DNA of 64,000 bases from Botryosphaeria dothidea (GCA_011503125.2 WWBZ02000013.1:682001-746000); one strand, 5' to 3'. Shown: positions 11,975-22,788, counted from the first letter of the stretch. Translations and numbers: made by a program. The notes: generated by a model not told the origin, from the sequence alone.

Positions 11975-12245
11975 ATTTCCAGATTTCCTGAGAAGTCCAG
12001 GCATCCCCCTGCGGCAACGGCTCATGTCCGCCATCAAAGCCAATCCAAACGACCGGATGATCAGCCGAACAGCCGGAGTGGTTCGTCTTGATATGCTGGC
12101 CGCTTCCGGGAGCCGGGTCTTCAGGCGACTGCGCCTGGCAGCCATTGTTCTCGACGAATGTGTCGCGCAGCTGACGGCCAAGGTCGATGAGAAGGACGTT
12201 GTCGCTGACACTATGCTGGCCCAGGTACGCGATGGGCTCGGGAGA
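11975..12245 (-). pseudogene. CE1 / feruloyl-esterase-like remnant (C-terminal part only)
   Basis: The minus strand encodes about 90 residues matching the end of secreted fungal feruloyl esterases and related carbohydrate esterase family 1 enzymes. Visible features are YLGQHSVSDNVLLI, RQLRDTFVENNGC, then GSGQHIKTNHSGCS and VVWIGFDGGHEPLP, where GGH carries the catalytic histidine and the NGC/SGC cysteines form a conserved pair. The nucleophile-elbow half (GxSxG) and signal peptide are absent. Similarity begins exactly where a perfect 20-bp inverted repeat lies (12240-12285), with no esterase sequence on the far side. The 3' end also drifts into an unrelated tail. I read it as a truncated relic. 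Confidence 0.65.
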
Positions 12246-12285
12246 CGTGATTTCCTGCCAGAATCGGCAGGAAATCACGTCTCCC
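12240..12285. repeat. Perfect inverted repeat, 20-bp arms, 6-nt loop
   Basis: Arms at 12240-12259 and 12266-12285 are exact reverse complements around the loop agaatc. The left arm is the last esterase-like coding sequence; the right arm is its inverted copy. Confidence 0.95.
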
Positions 12286-12480
12286 CGCATGGCGCTTCCA
12301 GAGTTCGGTTACAATCAGCGCTGCAAGATACTACAACCCCGCAACCAGAGCATCGGATGTCGAAAAAGAAGAAGAAAATCGAGGGGTTGGGGAAAAGAAA
12401 AGCCTGCAGCATGTACTCCGAGCAAGAGCTGAATGCAGTCTCAACTATCACTATGTAGTGATTGTCGGCTACAGTCACTA

Positions 12481-12526
12481 GCACGTACGACCATAGGTCG
12501 CAGAATATAGGGCTTCCCGTCCGCTC
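12481..12526 (-). repeat. Dispersed terminal-type motif, copy 1
   Basis: Reads on the minus strand as GAGCGGACGG...TATTCTGCGACCTATGG then TCGTACGTG. The same roughly 45-bp unit recurs at 38752-38809 and 46293-46349 on the plus strand, so it is probably the terminal repeat of a Tc1/mariner-pogo element or MITE. Confidence 0.7.
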
Positions 12527-13741
12527 AGCCGATACTCAAGCTGCGAACCGGCCGATTAGTACTCAAGTGGGTGACCATTGGGGAATCCCGGCTGTTGTAC
12601 GTTTTTTTGTTTTTTGCCATGTGGGCCGATGGTGGCCCCCGCGTATCGCAAGCGACCCTCCCCCGAAAACCATCTTGGAGCTGCAGAGCGGTTTGTTTTT
12701 GTCAATGTTTGTGATTCAGGACATGGGTCTTCTTCTCTGACATGACATCGACAACGATATCAAGGATCAGATGAAGCGGCAAGTGAGATTCTTGAACTGA
12801 CCGCTGTGTTGCGGGCAGAAGTGTTGAGAGATTCAAAACGTTCATGTGGATAATTGTTCTACTAGAAATACAACAGGCTGTGCATCCAGACGGATGATTC
12901 AGCTATTGCTTATGCATAATACTACTCCGATCATATTGTACCGGCATTACCAAACTCGGCCGGCCGAGATTCAACGTGTAATTCATGGACTCGGCCTCCA
13001 CCAACCTCCACCAGCGGGACCTCCGTCTCTTGGACACCGAACCATTCTGGCTTGCTTGTCCGCAGTCTTTTCTCTGAGTCGCCGCCGCATCTCAGTGAGC
13101 ACTTGTCCAAGAATGCACGCATGACCACCACAATGCCAATCACGGGGAAGGCGGCGTTCCCCTCTATCAGAGTATTGCTTTTCTCTTTATTGTGGGACTT
13201 GTTTATTTGTTGACAGAAAAGCGGGATTTCTTCCTGGATTAGTCTAGGACGAGCTGTTGTGCTCTGTAGTGGGGCTCGTGGAGCATGTCCACGAGCGCAC
13301 TTCTCTGGGTAACATCGGGGTGTGGGTGTTCTGGTTGGCTGGATGGCCCAATGCAATCTTTCCCGAAGAAGACCACCGCACCGCGGTGCGGTCTTTACAT
13401 GCCACATCCGGACACAAATGCTCTGAAGTCCGGTCGATACAGCTACCGTATCCACGCAGTGCGTAAGCTATCGATTCCAACTATTCCCAAAAAGGGGCGC
13501 CGACCTCCGTCTCCACCCCGAAGGTGGAGCTCGGATATCTTTCTTATTGAACATCTTTCCAAGTAGATCCGCCGAGATTACTGAATTGTGGCAACCAGAG
13601 TATTTGTATGTTCAAGCACCTAAGACATGTGTTTTGCGTTTAAAAATCCAAGAGCGTGAGGTCTTTCTTGGAAGCCATCCGCTTTGCCCTACTTCTTTTG
13701 TCTGTTTTCAAAGCCATCAGCTTGAGTTTGCGCTCCCAAAC
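12527..13741. other. Intergenic, upstream of PaxM-like gene
   Basis: No gene recognised. Holds two short inverted repeats: arms 13274-13282 and 13288-13296 (GCTCGTGGA), and an 18-bp perfect palindrome at 13375-13392 (ACCGCACCGCGGTGCGGT) with CGG triplets in opposite orientation, a possible binding site for a zinc-cluster factor. Confidence 0.5.
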
Positions 13742-15277
13742 ATGATCGGCTCACCTCCCTTTCGAGTTATCATTGTCGGCGGCTCAGTCGCTGGCTTGGC
13801 TCTGGCGGTGATGCTTGAAACTCAGGGTATCGACTTTGTTCTGTTGGAGGCATATCCAGAGATCTCCCCGCAAGTCGGTGCCCAGATTGCAGTTCTGGCC
13901 AATGGCAACCGGATCCTCGATCAGCTAGGCATCTACGAGAATCTTCTGAGGAGGGCGCAATATTGCGTGGATGACTTTCATCTAAGAGATTCAGATGGGA
14001 AAAGCCTGGCTGCGCTACATGAGTTTGGAGATGCGTTGATTCAACGGTGAGACTCCAGCCGGCTTATGACACAGATTCCGACATGCTCCAGTGCGCTGAT
14101 GCTTCCAGATAGCCATGGATATCCCATGTACTTCCTCGACAGACAAATGCTGCTCGAGGAGTTGCATAAGCACATCAAAGATAAAAGCAAGGTATTGGTT
14201 TCGAAGCGCGTGGTTCATGTGGAGGAGAGTGAGAAGTGCGTGACGGCTTCTACTGCAGATGGCTCCGTATATCAAGGAGACATAATCGTGGGCGCAGACG
14301 GATTTCACAGTACCGTAAAGCAGGAATTATATCGGATGAACAGCAAGAGCAAGATGGCTGGAGCTGAGGGGCCGGAACCAGGTACATAACCTTTTGATGA
14401 CTATCAAAACATAGAGAAGAGAAGTGCTGATGGAGACGTAGAAGATCTACCGGCAGAGTACGCTGCCCTCTTCGGCATTTCCGCCGGCGAGTGTGGAATT
14501 CCAAAATCTGCGATGAACATTGTCACTGGCAAGAACAGCACACACTTGGTCTCGTCTGGTCCGGATGATAAATCATATTGGTGCATGTTCTACCATCTTG
14601 GCAACACTTACTACGGTAAAGATGCGAAGCCGTTCCAGGAAGAATCCCTCGTGCGCAAACACTGGGACGACAAGATCACCGAGACCGTCAAGTTTTCGGA
14701 CCTGTACGAGAAACGGATATCTTCGATCGCAACACCGCTCCACGAAGGCACGGCAAAACACTGGCACTCCAGCCGCTGCATCCTCATCGGCGACTCCTGC
14801 CACAAGGTAGATGCCCACCGCTCTCTCGGCCAGACCCAACCAAACTAACAGCAACTCACCCAGTTTCACCCCTTCGCCGGCCAGGGCGGCAACTCCGCCA
14901 TCGAATCCGCCGCCGCGCTTGCCAACGCCGTCGTCCGCCTCCTGCACTCCGCTCCCCGGCATCAGCCCATCACGCCCTCCGACCTCTCCGCTCTCTTCGC
15001 GTCAGTCCACTCGCTCCGTGCCCCACGCATCGCCGAGCTGCTCGAGATATCTTCGCTCATGCAGAAGATGTGTGCGGTGGCAAACCCAGTGCTGCGTTGG
15101 TTGCTGCGCTGGACGCTGCCGGTTATTGGCGCCCCTGTCCTGTTCCACCTGCTTACGGTGGTATATCCAGACGCTGTGTCTCTGGATATGCTGCCGATAC
15201 CGGAGCGGCCACGTAAGGTGGCATACGTCGATGAGCTGGCGCGCACACGCCGCGGGGCGAGAGTCTTTACGAACTAG
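13742..15277 (+). CDS. FAD-dependent monooxygenase, PaxM-like
   Basis: 459-residue flavoprotein of the type that epoxidises prenyl chains in fungal indole-diterpene and meroterpenoid pathways, or hydroxylates related substrates. Exons are 13742-14046, 14113-14381, 14415-14806 and 14864-15277; the three GT-AG introns (66, 33 and 57 nt) restore one frame. Motifs: N-terminal IIVGGSVAGLALA (Rossmann, here GGSVAG), LLEAYPEISPQVGAQIAVLANG typical of the PaxM group, GYPMYFLDRQMLLEEL, GADGFHSTVK (DG motif), and ILIGDSCHKFHPFAGQGGNSAIES across the last splice (GD motif). Near the C-terminus LLRWTLPVIGAPVLFHLL is hydrophobic, as in membrane-associated members. The 33-nt second intron is unusually short. 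Gene order gives no synthase beside it, so pathway membership is unproven. Confidence 0.85.
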
Positions 15278-15694
15278 ATCTCCGTCTTCACAGGAAGGCG
15301 GCTGCTAGATAGCTGTGTCTAAAAAGGACTTCGTAAGTCTCTTAGAAAGAGATCGCGGACTTCCTAACATTCAATCTTGCTTGAAAGTAACTTTTCTCTA
15401 CGAATAGACAATATGAAACCCCCTTAACTCAACGCTCTTTTTCGCAACACATATGCCGGTGCTCTGGACTCGTCGGCAGTAGAATAAACTCGGTCGTATC
15501 AGCTAAGACATCGTACGTCGATGGAAACCGTCCCATCTATCTACACGGAGCGTCACCACTTTGCACTGACTTGTTTTCATGCCTACATGTCCGATTTATA
15601 ATCACGTTTGCAGCCGTGAGGCCGGGAAACTTAGTATAATGGCACAGAATTAAAGGTAGAGATAAAAAAATGTTCACATTATAGCGGTGGACTA
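15278..15694. other. Intergenic
   Basis: 3' flank of the monooxygenase up to the hAT insertion. No gene seen. Confidence 0.5.
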
Positions 15695-15702
15695 ACTGAC
15701 GT

Positions 15703-18586
15703 CAGGGTGGGGAACAATTCAACGACATTGCAACGCATTGAACGTTGATTGAAGCTTGGCAATTCAACGCAACGTCAACGAGGCTTACTAGAAGCTCAAT
15801 CAACGTTAACGTAATGCCTCGTTAATTGTCAATTATTGAGCACGTTGAGCTAGCCCGCGAGGTAACCCCCAGCCAGCCATAGCCTACCTAGTCTCTAGCT
15901 ATCACCACCTCTCCAGCTTGGTGTTGAGTTTGCCAAGCCGGAGTAACGTTTTTACAGATGATCCGATTAGCTGATCAATTTTGAATGCGCACAGAGCCGC
16001 AGTCCTACTCTAACAACCCTCATCGCTATCGCCGCCGCCTTGCTGCCTATTATGGATACAGATAACGCTTCTTCAGTTGTTTCTACCATCTCTTCTATTC
16101 CAGCGGGCCTTTTGACTACCAGACCACTTATAAATACAGCGATAGAAGGCCGTGGCCCAGAGCGCGAGGGCTGGGAGAGCTTCCCCTGGCACTACTTTGC
16201 AGGCTACACTATCAACGAGAACTCCAAGCGCATTGGCTGGACCTGGAACTATGGCTTCGATATCCGCAGTGCTTCAGGCACTAGCCACTGGGTTTGCAAG
16301 CCTTGTATAAGGATACGGCGTCGCCCAATAAGCCTCGCCGCTGCAGGCACAGCTAACCAAGCTCATCACCTTATTAAAGAGCACTCAATCGCGGATCCAA
16401 CTGGCAAGCGCTCAGCGAAGCCTGCCAGGATCTCAATTGCTACCCGGCTTCAGCTGGATCCTAAGAAGTCAGAGGAACAAGCCCTACTAAACAAGCTAAT
16501 TTACAGCTTTAATCCAGCGTACTTTCAGCAGCTTCTCGTCGATTAGATCGCGCACGATAACATTCCGTTTCGCAAAGTAGAGAGTGAGCCATTTTGCCGC
16601 CTTATCGAGTATCTAAACCCCGCCGTCTCGCAAGCCGGATACCTGCCCACTCACAAAACTATCCGCAAATGGCTGATCGACGAATTTAATCGGCATAAGG
16701 GCATCGTCTCAGAGCTTCTTCAGGGCTCGCCTGGCCTCATACACCTCTCGCTTGACGGCTGGACGTCACGCAATAACAAGAGCTTGCTTGGGGTTATTGT
16801 CCACTTCCTTACATCCACTGGCAAGCTGAGGCAGTTTACCCTCGGGCTCCCGGAGCTTGATGGGCATAGTAGATGTGATCTAGCTGGGCAGGTTGCGCAG
16901 GTCTTAGCTAAATGGGGCCTTACCAACAAAATTGGATATTTCGTTATGGATAACGCTAGTAATAACGACTCTTGCCTTGAAGATCTTGCTAAAGAGTTCG
17001 GTTTTGACGTTAAGCGCCGCCGCCTCCGTTGTACCGGACATATCATTAACCTCGTTATACGTCAGATCCTTTTTAGCGACGATGCTGATCTATTTGAGGC
17101 TGAATGCAGTCATCCGCACGAACTACTCGCCGAACACGTCCTTTGGCGGAAGAAGGGGCCGCTTAGTAAACTCCACAATATCGTACACTGGATCTATCGC
17201 TCCTTAAAGCTTCGCAAGAAGCTTCGCAAGCTTCAGGCAGATGATCTAGATAATACAAGCATTTATGAGGTCATCCTAGACAATGCCACTCGCTGGAACT
17301 CCACTGACGCGATGCTCGAGCGTGCCCTTAAGCTCTAGCGATATATCGACACACTCGTGCTGGCGGAGGTCCTTGAATGGGAGTCGTACACGCGAAAGCT
17401 TACCTAGCAAGGCCGGCGGCCGCGCCGCAAGAAGCCGGCGATTATCGACGACTACCTAACGACTAAGGATTGGGCGACGCTCAGTAAGTATTACTCTATT
17501 CTTCAGCCCTTCAAGGATGTCACCATGCGACTGCAGGGCAACCCAATAGATAGCGAGTTTAGCGCGCTTTGGGAGGTGCTGCCTGCAATAGAGTTCCTTC
17601 TTAACCATCTAGAGGAGGTTAAAGATCGCGATGACGTCTATTCAGAGGAGCATTTTAAGGTGAACGTCTCATTGGGCTGGGCTAAGCTTAATGAGTACTA
17701 TACCTTGCTTGACGAGACACCAGCCTATACTACAGCGATTGTGCTACACCCGGGGTTCCGCTGGGCCTGGATTGAGAGCACCTGGGCAGAGAGGCAGGAC
17801 TGGATTAGTGACGCGAGAGCTAGAGTCAGGAATCTCTGGGACAGCGAGTACAAAACTCAACCCCTCTCAGCTGAAGAGGCAATAGATCCTCCGCCACCAA
17901 AGCGCCGCCGCGGCGGCGAGTCAAGCAGCAGCTTTGCCAGCTAGCTACAGTCATCCAGGACTCCCAGCAAAGCCCCTGCAGCCACAGAGGTTGATGAGTA
18001 CACCGCCTGGCAGAATGACGCCTCTCCACTGGACAGTGAACACGAGAATCCGATCCAGTACTGGCTCCTACGCCAAAAGCAGTACCCACGGCTCTCGCGC
18101 ATGGCCCTGGACCTTTTCTCAATCCCAGCAATGTCAACAGAGGTCGAAAGAGTGTTTAGCTTAGCTGGGCAGATGGTCACACCTGTTAGGAATCGCTTAG
18201 AAGGCAATACGATAGCAGTGGCATAGGTGCTGCGGTCATGGGTGGCTTCTAGGGTCATTAAGAGGTGAACAACAGCCATAGGGACAATAGGGAAGACAGG
18301 GACAGAATATAAGGAGGCCCTAAAGGCGCCACAAGCACCAGCAGAAGCGTTTTTAATATGCTGGCTAGCTATTACAGGGAAAATTGTATGTAACTTACAG
18401 GCCTCTGGTCTCAACACCATGCCAAGCATCGTTATTCTTAGTCAGCATTGCGACGTACTCAATCAACGTCAATTGACCTATTCGTTGACCAACGTCAATC
18501 AACGTCAACTGCCCTTAGGCTACGGCTTGGCAACGCAACGTCAACGAGTCCTCTCGTTGATTGACGTTGCGTTGTTCCCCACCCTG
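15703..18586 (+). mobile_element. Complete hAT-superfamily DNA transposon with 8-bp target duplication
   Basis: Element of 2884 bp. Ends are imperfect terminal inverted repeats: CAGGGTGGGGAACAAttc at the left and the inverse of CAGGGTGGGGAACAAcgc at the right. It is bordered by identical 8-bp target duplications ACTGACGT at 15695-15702 and 18587-18594, the hAT hallmark. Both subterminal regions (about 150 bp each) are packed with CAACGTCAA/TTGACGTTG-like motifs in both orientations, probably transposase binding sites. It carries one transposase reading frame with several stops. It sits 68 bp past the end of the AAA-type gene. Confidence 0.95.
16052..18268 (+). pseudogene. hAT transposase, inactivated by five TAG codons
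   Basis: One continuous frame of about 739 codons matching fungal hAT transposases. Conserved blocks: a BED-like zinc-finger region near the start (HWVCKPCIR...HLIKEHS), SLDGWTSRNNKSLLGVIVHF with the first catalytic Asp, YFVMDNASNND with the second, RCTGHIINLV, LDNATRWNSTDAML, and the C-terminal dimerisation block ending in MSTEVERVFSLAGQMVTPVRNRL. Five in-frame stops occur at 16544, 17336, 17405, 17942 and 18224, all TAG, where Gln or Trp would be expected. There are no frameshifts. This fits C-to-T mutation (CAG or TGG to TAG), as in RIP, rather than slow random decay. The element is therefore non-autonomous now but could be moved by a related active transposase. Confidence 0.9.
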
Positions 18587-18653
18587 ACTGACGTACGCGG
18601 CTTTTGTCCTGCACTCTCTTTGCCCGCCGCATCCACTTCTCTGGATATGCTCA

Positions 18654-21600
18654 TCACACCTCCGCACCGAGGCTGCAGTCAGCGAGGTGTTTCGCGAGAG
18701 CTGTAGTGGCATCATCCTCCGCACCAGCTCCATCCTTGAGCTGAACCTTCCGCCCGACACTTCGCTCGCGCCCTTGCACGCGGGCCACGCTTGCTTCCCG
18801 AACGGGCTCAGCCTCGCTCTCGGCTTCGCGCAACGGACGCCGGCTGGTCCGGTGCGGTCTGCGTTCATCCAGGTCCGCGCATCTCGCGTTGAGGCCCCGT
18901 CGAGCCGGAGGCCGGGCCGTCTGCTTCTCCAGCCTGCGGCCAGCACGCTCCTTCGAGCGGGCCTCGGCGTCGGCAAGGTCTCGAACCTTCTCCCTCGCCG
19001 GCGCCTCCTCGCGGGCCTTCACGATGCGCGCGTGCTCGTCGTAGAGCTCGGTCCACTCGGCCGCCAGAGCGGCGAGCTGCTTCTCCGCCGCAGGCTCTTC
19101 CCCGGCCATGATGCCAAAGTGGTCGGCGAGGCGTGCGGCTTCGCGACCGGCCAGGTTGCCCACGGCCTGCTGCAGCACGGCCGTGGGCAGGGTGTAGCCG
19201 ACGGCGCGGCCGCGGAGCGCGAGCTGCCTGTCGAAGGCGATGAGCCTGTCGAAGGCGTCCGCGTTGGCGCCCGTCAGCTCGCCCGCGCGGAGCTCCCCCT
19301 TCTTCAGCATGCGCTTGCGGTGGTTGGCCTTGGCCACGGCGTCGGCGAGCCTGTTGCGCAGGGCGCCCTGGGCGAAGGTGCGGCGGCCCTCGACGGGCGG
19401 CGGGCCCAGCAGCAGGCTCTGCACGATGTGGGTGTTGCGCGGCGGCGCCGGGGCGGAGGCGGTGCCCACGTGCAGCAGGAAGAAGGTCATCGACCGGGCG
19501 TCGAACTTGCTGCCGTCCTGCAGCGTCGCCTCGGGCGCGTTCAGCTCGCGGTACAGGTACTCCTCGAACAGCTCGTACCGCCCCTTGTTGGCCGAGCGGT
19601 TTGGCAGCCCGTCCACCCAGCGGCCGATGGCGGCCATGGCAGCGTCGTTGATGAGGGCCACCGCCATCGACTCGGCCGCCGACGTCTTTCCCTGCGTCTG
19701 CTCGAGGACGCGCTCGATGAGCTTGGGGCGCGGATGGGCGTGCAGCTGGACCTCTTCGGCGAACCCCTTGGTGCCTCTAAACGTGTAAACGCCGGTACCC
19801 AGCCCTCCTTTTTGTTCTTCATAGCCGTTGATGACGCTCTGGACCACTCCCGAGCTGACGACGAAGTAGGTGAACTCGCCAGCCTGGTTGGTCTTTTTGG
19901 ACTTCGCGTGCACGTAGACGTACCCTTCGGTGGCTTCCGCCGTCCAGAGCGCTAGACTCTCTGTCTTGTCTTCATCGCCATTGTTGTAAGTGATGTGAAT
20001 GTAGTGTCTGCCCTCTTCGAATCCGGACCCGGACCATTTCTCGAACATCTTGTCGTTCTTGCTGATGGCTGGAACCGGCCTGGCCTCGGCGACCAAGGCG
20101 GCCGGCTCGGTCAGGAGGACGAGCGGGACGCCGCCGAGCGTGTCTGCGAGCGAGTCGAAGAAGGTGGGGTCCCAAGCCGAGGGATCGGTCTGGGTGACGC
20201 GGATGAGCAGGTTCTGTTCGTAGCCCTCGTCGCCGTCAGTGTCGAGTGCCGCAGCCCGTCGGAAGTACAGGTTGGCGACCAGCTCGTACACGGAGGCAAA
20301 GCGGTCGGCCTCGCCGTTCTCGCCGCTCGACTTCAGGTAGCCGAACCTGTCGAGGAGCTTCGCCCGGACGGTGCTTATGTCCGGCAGGGGGACGCGGTCG
20401 CGGTAGAACGCCAGTCTCTTCTCTGCCGCGTCAATCGACCTGACGCGCACCGGTCCGAAGTCCTCGCTCCTTGTCAATGCAAGCAGGGATTCGATGGCAG
20501 CTCTTTGGACCTTGTGCAGCCGGGGAAGAGAGCTGCGAATGTCGTCGATCCGTCGCTGCGTCGTCTGCTGCTCCGCCATCTTGGCAAGCCTGGCGTCCTC
20601 GCCCTTCTTGTAGTCGCCAATGCCGTTGGCGAGGCTGTCCAGGTCGAACCCCTCGAGGCTGTAGACGCGACTGTAGTTTTTTCCCGCGGCCTTTGCCTCT
20701 TCCACGTTGTTTTTCACGTGGGACTGGAAGAGAGAGAGCATGTCTGCGAGGCCGCGAACGCCCAAGCGGCCGTCGTACGGCTTGGCCATGTCGGTGTCCT
20801 TCTTGGCAATGGCCCGCAAGCTTTCGGCGACAATGTTCTTGTCGACAAGGTTGCCGAACTCGTCGGTCGTCATGCCTGTGTGTTGCGCCATGGCACAGTT
20901 GATGGTGAGAGCCCAGTTCGCAGCGATAGCCTTGCGGTCCTCGGGCGTAGGGTACGAATCCGCCTTGAGCTTCACCGTGCGTGATCGGAACGCTTCTTCT
21001 GCCGTCTCGTCAAAGTCGTCGGGCAAGCGGTTGAGGGTCATGAAGGCCTGCACACGACCTGTGTTGACCGGAAACGAGTGGCCGGGGGCAAGCTCAATGT
21101 CGGACAGGATGTGTTCCCGCGCGGGATCGGCGAGGTCCTTCAGGAAGTTACGCAGCCGGGCGCGGCTCTCGGGGTCGTGCGAGAAACAGCCGTTGCCCTC
21201 GAGGGCGAAGTGAAAGTCGTCAAGCAAGATGAAGCCGTTGATGCAGCCTGCTGGGTCGGCGCCGTCCTCGGGGAGCTTCATGTGATTGGCGAGGGCGTCC
21301 TTGACCCACTCCTCGAACGCGTCCCACGCCGTTTCCCCCTTGAACTTGATGTTGTTGAAGCCGGCTCCCGTTAAGGTGACCATGGGCTGTTTCAGCCACC
21401 TGGCCACTTTCTCGATGTTTAACGTCTTGCCGGTGCCGGGGCTGCTCGATGCAATGTAGTTCTTCTTCAATTGAGTCTCCTGCTCGCGCATCGCATTTTC
21501 GAAGAAGACATCGGCCCGGCTGTTCAGTTCGTCGGTGAAAGCCGTGGCGCCGAAGAGAGGGCTGGAGATCCTGCGTTGCCGGAGCTCCTCGCCGCTGATG

Positions 21601-22484
21601 GTCTGGATTCTCCATGGCATGTTGAGGAACTTGTGCAATGCTACAAGCGTATCGGCAAGGTCTGATGCTTCGTTCGACAAGACTTCGATGCTTGGGTTCC
21701 TCGAGGCCGAGACCTGTGCACTGCCGTGCAGGAGGGTGCCGAACGTGATTTCCCGCGGCGCCCGGCTGGATTCGTCCTGATCGTTCCCTTTCTTTGACTT
21801 CTTTCCGCCGGCTGCCTTCTCGGTCAGCGTCGCGTAGTTTTTCGTCGCGTACTCTTGGAGCCCCTTCTTTGCCGCCTCGATCCAACTCTTTACCACTGTT
21901 CTCTGCCTATTGGAGAACCCTCGCCCGGCGATACGGAGACGATCTTCGACTTTCTTGAATAACAGCTCGTGGTCCGTCGGTTCGATCCCTTGCGCCGTCT
22001 GCATCGTCGTGTTCACCATTACTGCGAATCCGGCCGCGACACCGGTGCACGCCAGAGCCGTCAGGGACAGCTTTGCTGGAGTCGTGTTCATGAGCTCGGT
22101 CTTCACTGCTGCACCAGCGGCCGATGCAGCGCGGCCGATTAAGTTGGGAGTCGAAACAACCGCTCTTGAGACCTTGGCGACCTGTTTGGCGATTCTGTCG
22201 CTTTGGCGGGTTAGCGGTGCGGGAAGTGCTTCCAACCGGCGTGCCTGGCTTGTCGGGACGTTACTTGCATCGATGGCGTGGAAGTCGTTGTCCAAGGTCT
22301 CGTTGTGACCCGCATCGTAGAACTGGACGGCATCGTTGTCGTCAAAAGCGAGACGGTCGTCCTCGCCGCCGGACTGAGACTTGTCACTTGCGTTCGTCGC
22401 TTCATCTGTCACTTCATCTTCTTCGATCAGGTCGTAATCTTCGTCGGCAGCGGCTGCGGTTGAGCTTGGTGATTCTGTCTTCAT
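18654..22484 (-). CDS. Large AAA-type P-loop ATPase, intronless, function unknown
   Basis: Uninterrupted frame of 1276 residues starting at the ATG at 22484. An acidic N-terminus (about 60 residues, many D/E/S) is followed near residues 137-155 by a hydrophobic stretch that could be a membrane segment. The ATPase core has Walker A SSSPGTGKT near residue 345, Walker B GFILLDDFHF near 420, and downstream AFMTLNRLPDDFDE and EEAFRSRTVKL, which look like sensor and arginine-finger regions. Residues about 700-1100 form a long region without recognised domains. The last 150 residues are Arg/Ala/Glu-rich and coiled-coil-like. The closest general description is a bespoke AAA protein of the BCS1/ClpX-like fold; I do not recognise an ortholog. 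Lack of introns contrasts with most neighbours. The N- and C-terminal extensions are low in complexity. Confidence 0.7.
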   Translation of the reverse strand: MKTESPSSTAAAADEDYDLIEEDEVTDEATNASDKSQSGGEDDRLAFDDNDAVQFYDAGHNETLDNDFHAIDASNVPTSQARRLEALPAPLTRQSDRIAKQVAKVSRAVVSTPNLIGRAASAAGAAVKTELMNTTPAKLSLTALACTGVAAGFAVMVNTTMQTAQGIEPTDHELLFKKVEDRLRIAGRGFSNRQRTVVKSWIEAAKKGLQEYATKNYATLTEKAAGGKKSKKGNDQDESSRAPREITFGTLLHGSAQVSASRNPSIEVLSNEASDLADTLVALHKFLNMPWRIQTISGEELRQRRISSPLFGATAFTDELNSRADVFFENAMREQETQLKKNYIASSSPGTGKTLNIEKVARWLKQPMVTLTGAGFNNIKFKGETAWDAFEEWVKDALANHMKLPEDGADPAGCINGFILLDDFHFALEGNGCFSHDPESRARLRNFLKDLADPAREHILSDIELAPGHSFPVNTGRVQAFMTLNRLPDDFDETAEEAFRSRTVKLKADSYPTPEDRKAIAANWALTINCAMAQHTGMTTDEFGNLVDKNIVAESLRAIAKKDTDMAKPYDGRLGVRGLADMLSLFQSHVKNNVEEAKAAGKNYSRVYSLEGFDLDSLANGIGDYKKGEDARLAKMAEQQTTQRRIDDIRSSLPRLHKVQRAAIESLLALTRSEDFGPVRVRSIDAAEKRLAFYRDRVPLPDISTVRAKLLDRFGYLKSSGENGEADRFASVYELVANLYFRRAAALDTDGDEGYEQNLLIRVTQTDPSAWDPTFFDSLADTLGGVPLVLLTEPAALVAEARPVPAISKNDKMFEKWSGSGFEEGRHYIHITYNNGDEDKTESLALWTAEATEGYVYVHAKSKKTNQAGEFTYFVVSSGVVQSVINGYEEQKGGLGTGVYTFRGTKGFAEEVQLHAHPRPKLIERVLEQTQGKTSAAESMAVALINDAAMAAIGRWVDGLPNRSANKGRYELFEEYLYRELNAPEATLQDGSKFDARSMTFFLLHVGTASAPAPPRNTHIVQSLLLGPPPVEGRRTFAQGALRNRLADAVAKANHRKRMLKKGELRAGELTGANADAFDRLIAFDRQLALRGRAVGYTLPTAVLQQAVGNLAGREAARLADHFGIMAGEEPAAEKQLAALAAEWTELYDEHARIVKAREEAPAREKVRDLADAEARSKERAGRRLEKQTARPPARRGLNARCADLDERRPHRTSRRPLREAESEAEPVREASVARVQGRERSVGRKVQLKDGAGAEDDATTALAKHLADCSLGAEV

Positions 22485-22788
22485 GGCGAGCGTCGATCAG
22501 CGCATGCGAAGACGTTCGGTGTGATGTTCCACTGTGCTGATCAATTTATGTCTTCCAGCGTGACTTAACATGTTAGGAGTGTTAATGACAGAACACGAAT
22601 AGTGAATAAGCTTGGCCGTTTCTCAAATAGCTGATTTGGAAAGGGCGTTGATCTCATTGCGCATGTGTTAACTTGATCCGGCGTCATTTGTACATTTTTA
22701 AAAGTCCAGGGACATTGTGACATCACACGACATCAGCACAGTCTCTTAGTCAAAAGAGTAATAAGGAAGACTCCCAACGAACCCAAAA
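22485..22788. other. Intergenic, AAA-gene promoter
   Basis: AT-rich 300-bp spacer upstream of the AAA gene and downstream of the oxidase-like gene. No further feature seen. Confidence 0.4.

Noticed and set aside
11832..12458. 208-codon open frame on the plus strand
   Set aside because: The minus strand carries recognisable CE1 esterase motifs in the same interval, so this is its shadow.
18687..19955. 422-codon open frame on the plus strand
   Set aside because: Antisense to the AAA-type gene, with low-complexity Gly/Leu/Arg composition.
19995..20984. 329-codon open frame on the plus strand
   Set aside because: Also antisense to the AAA-type gene; the sense frame has Walker motifs and the antisense has none.
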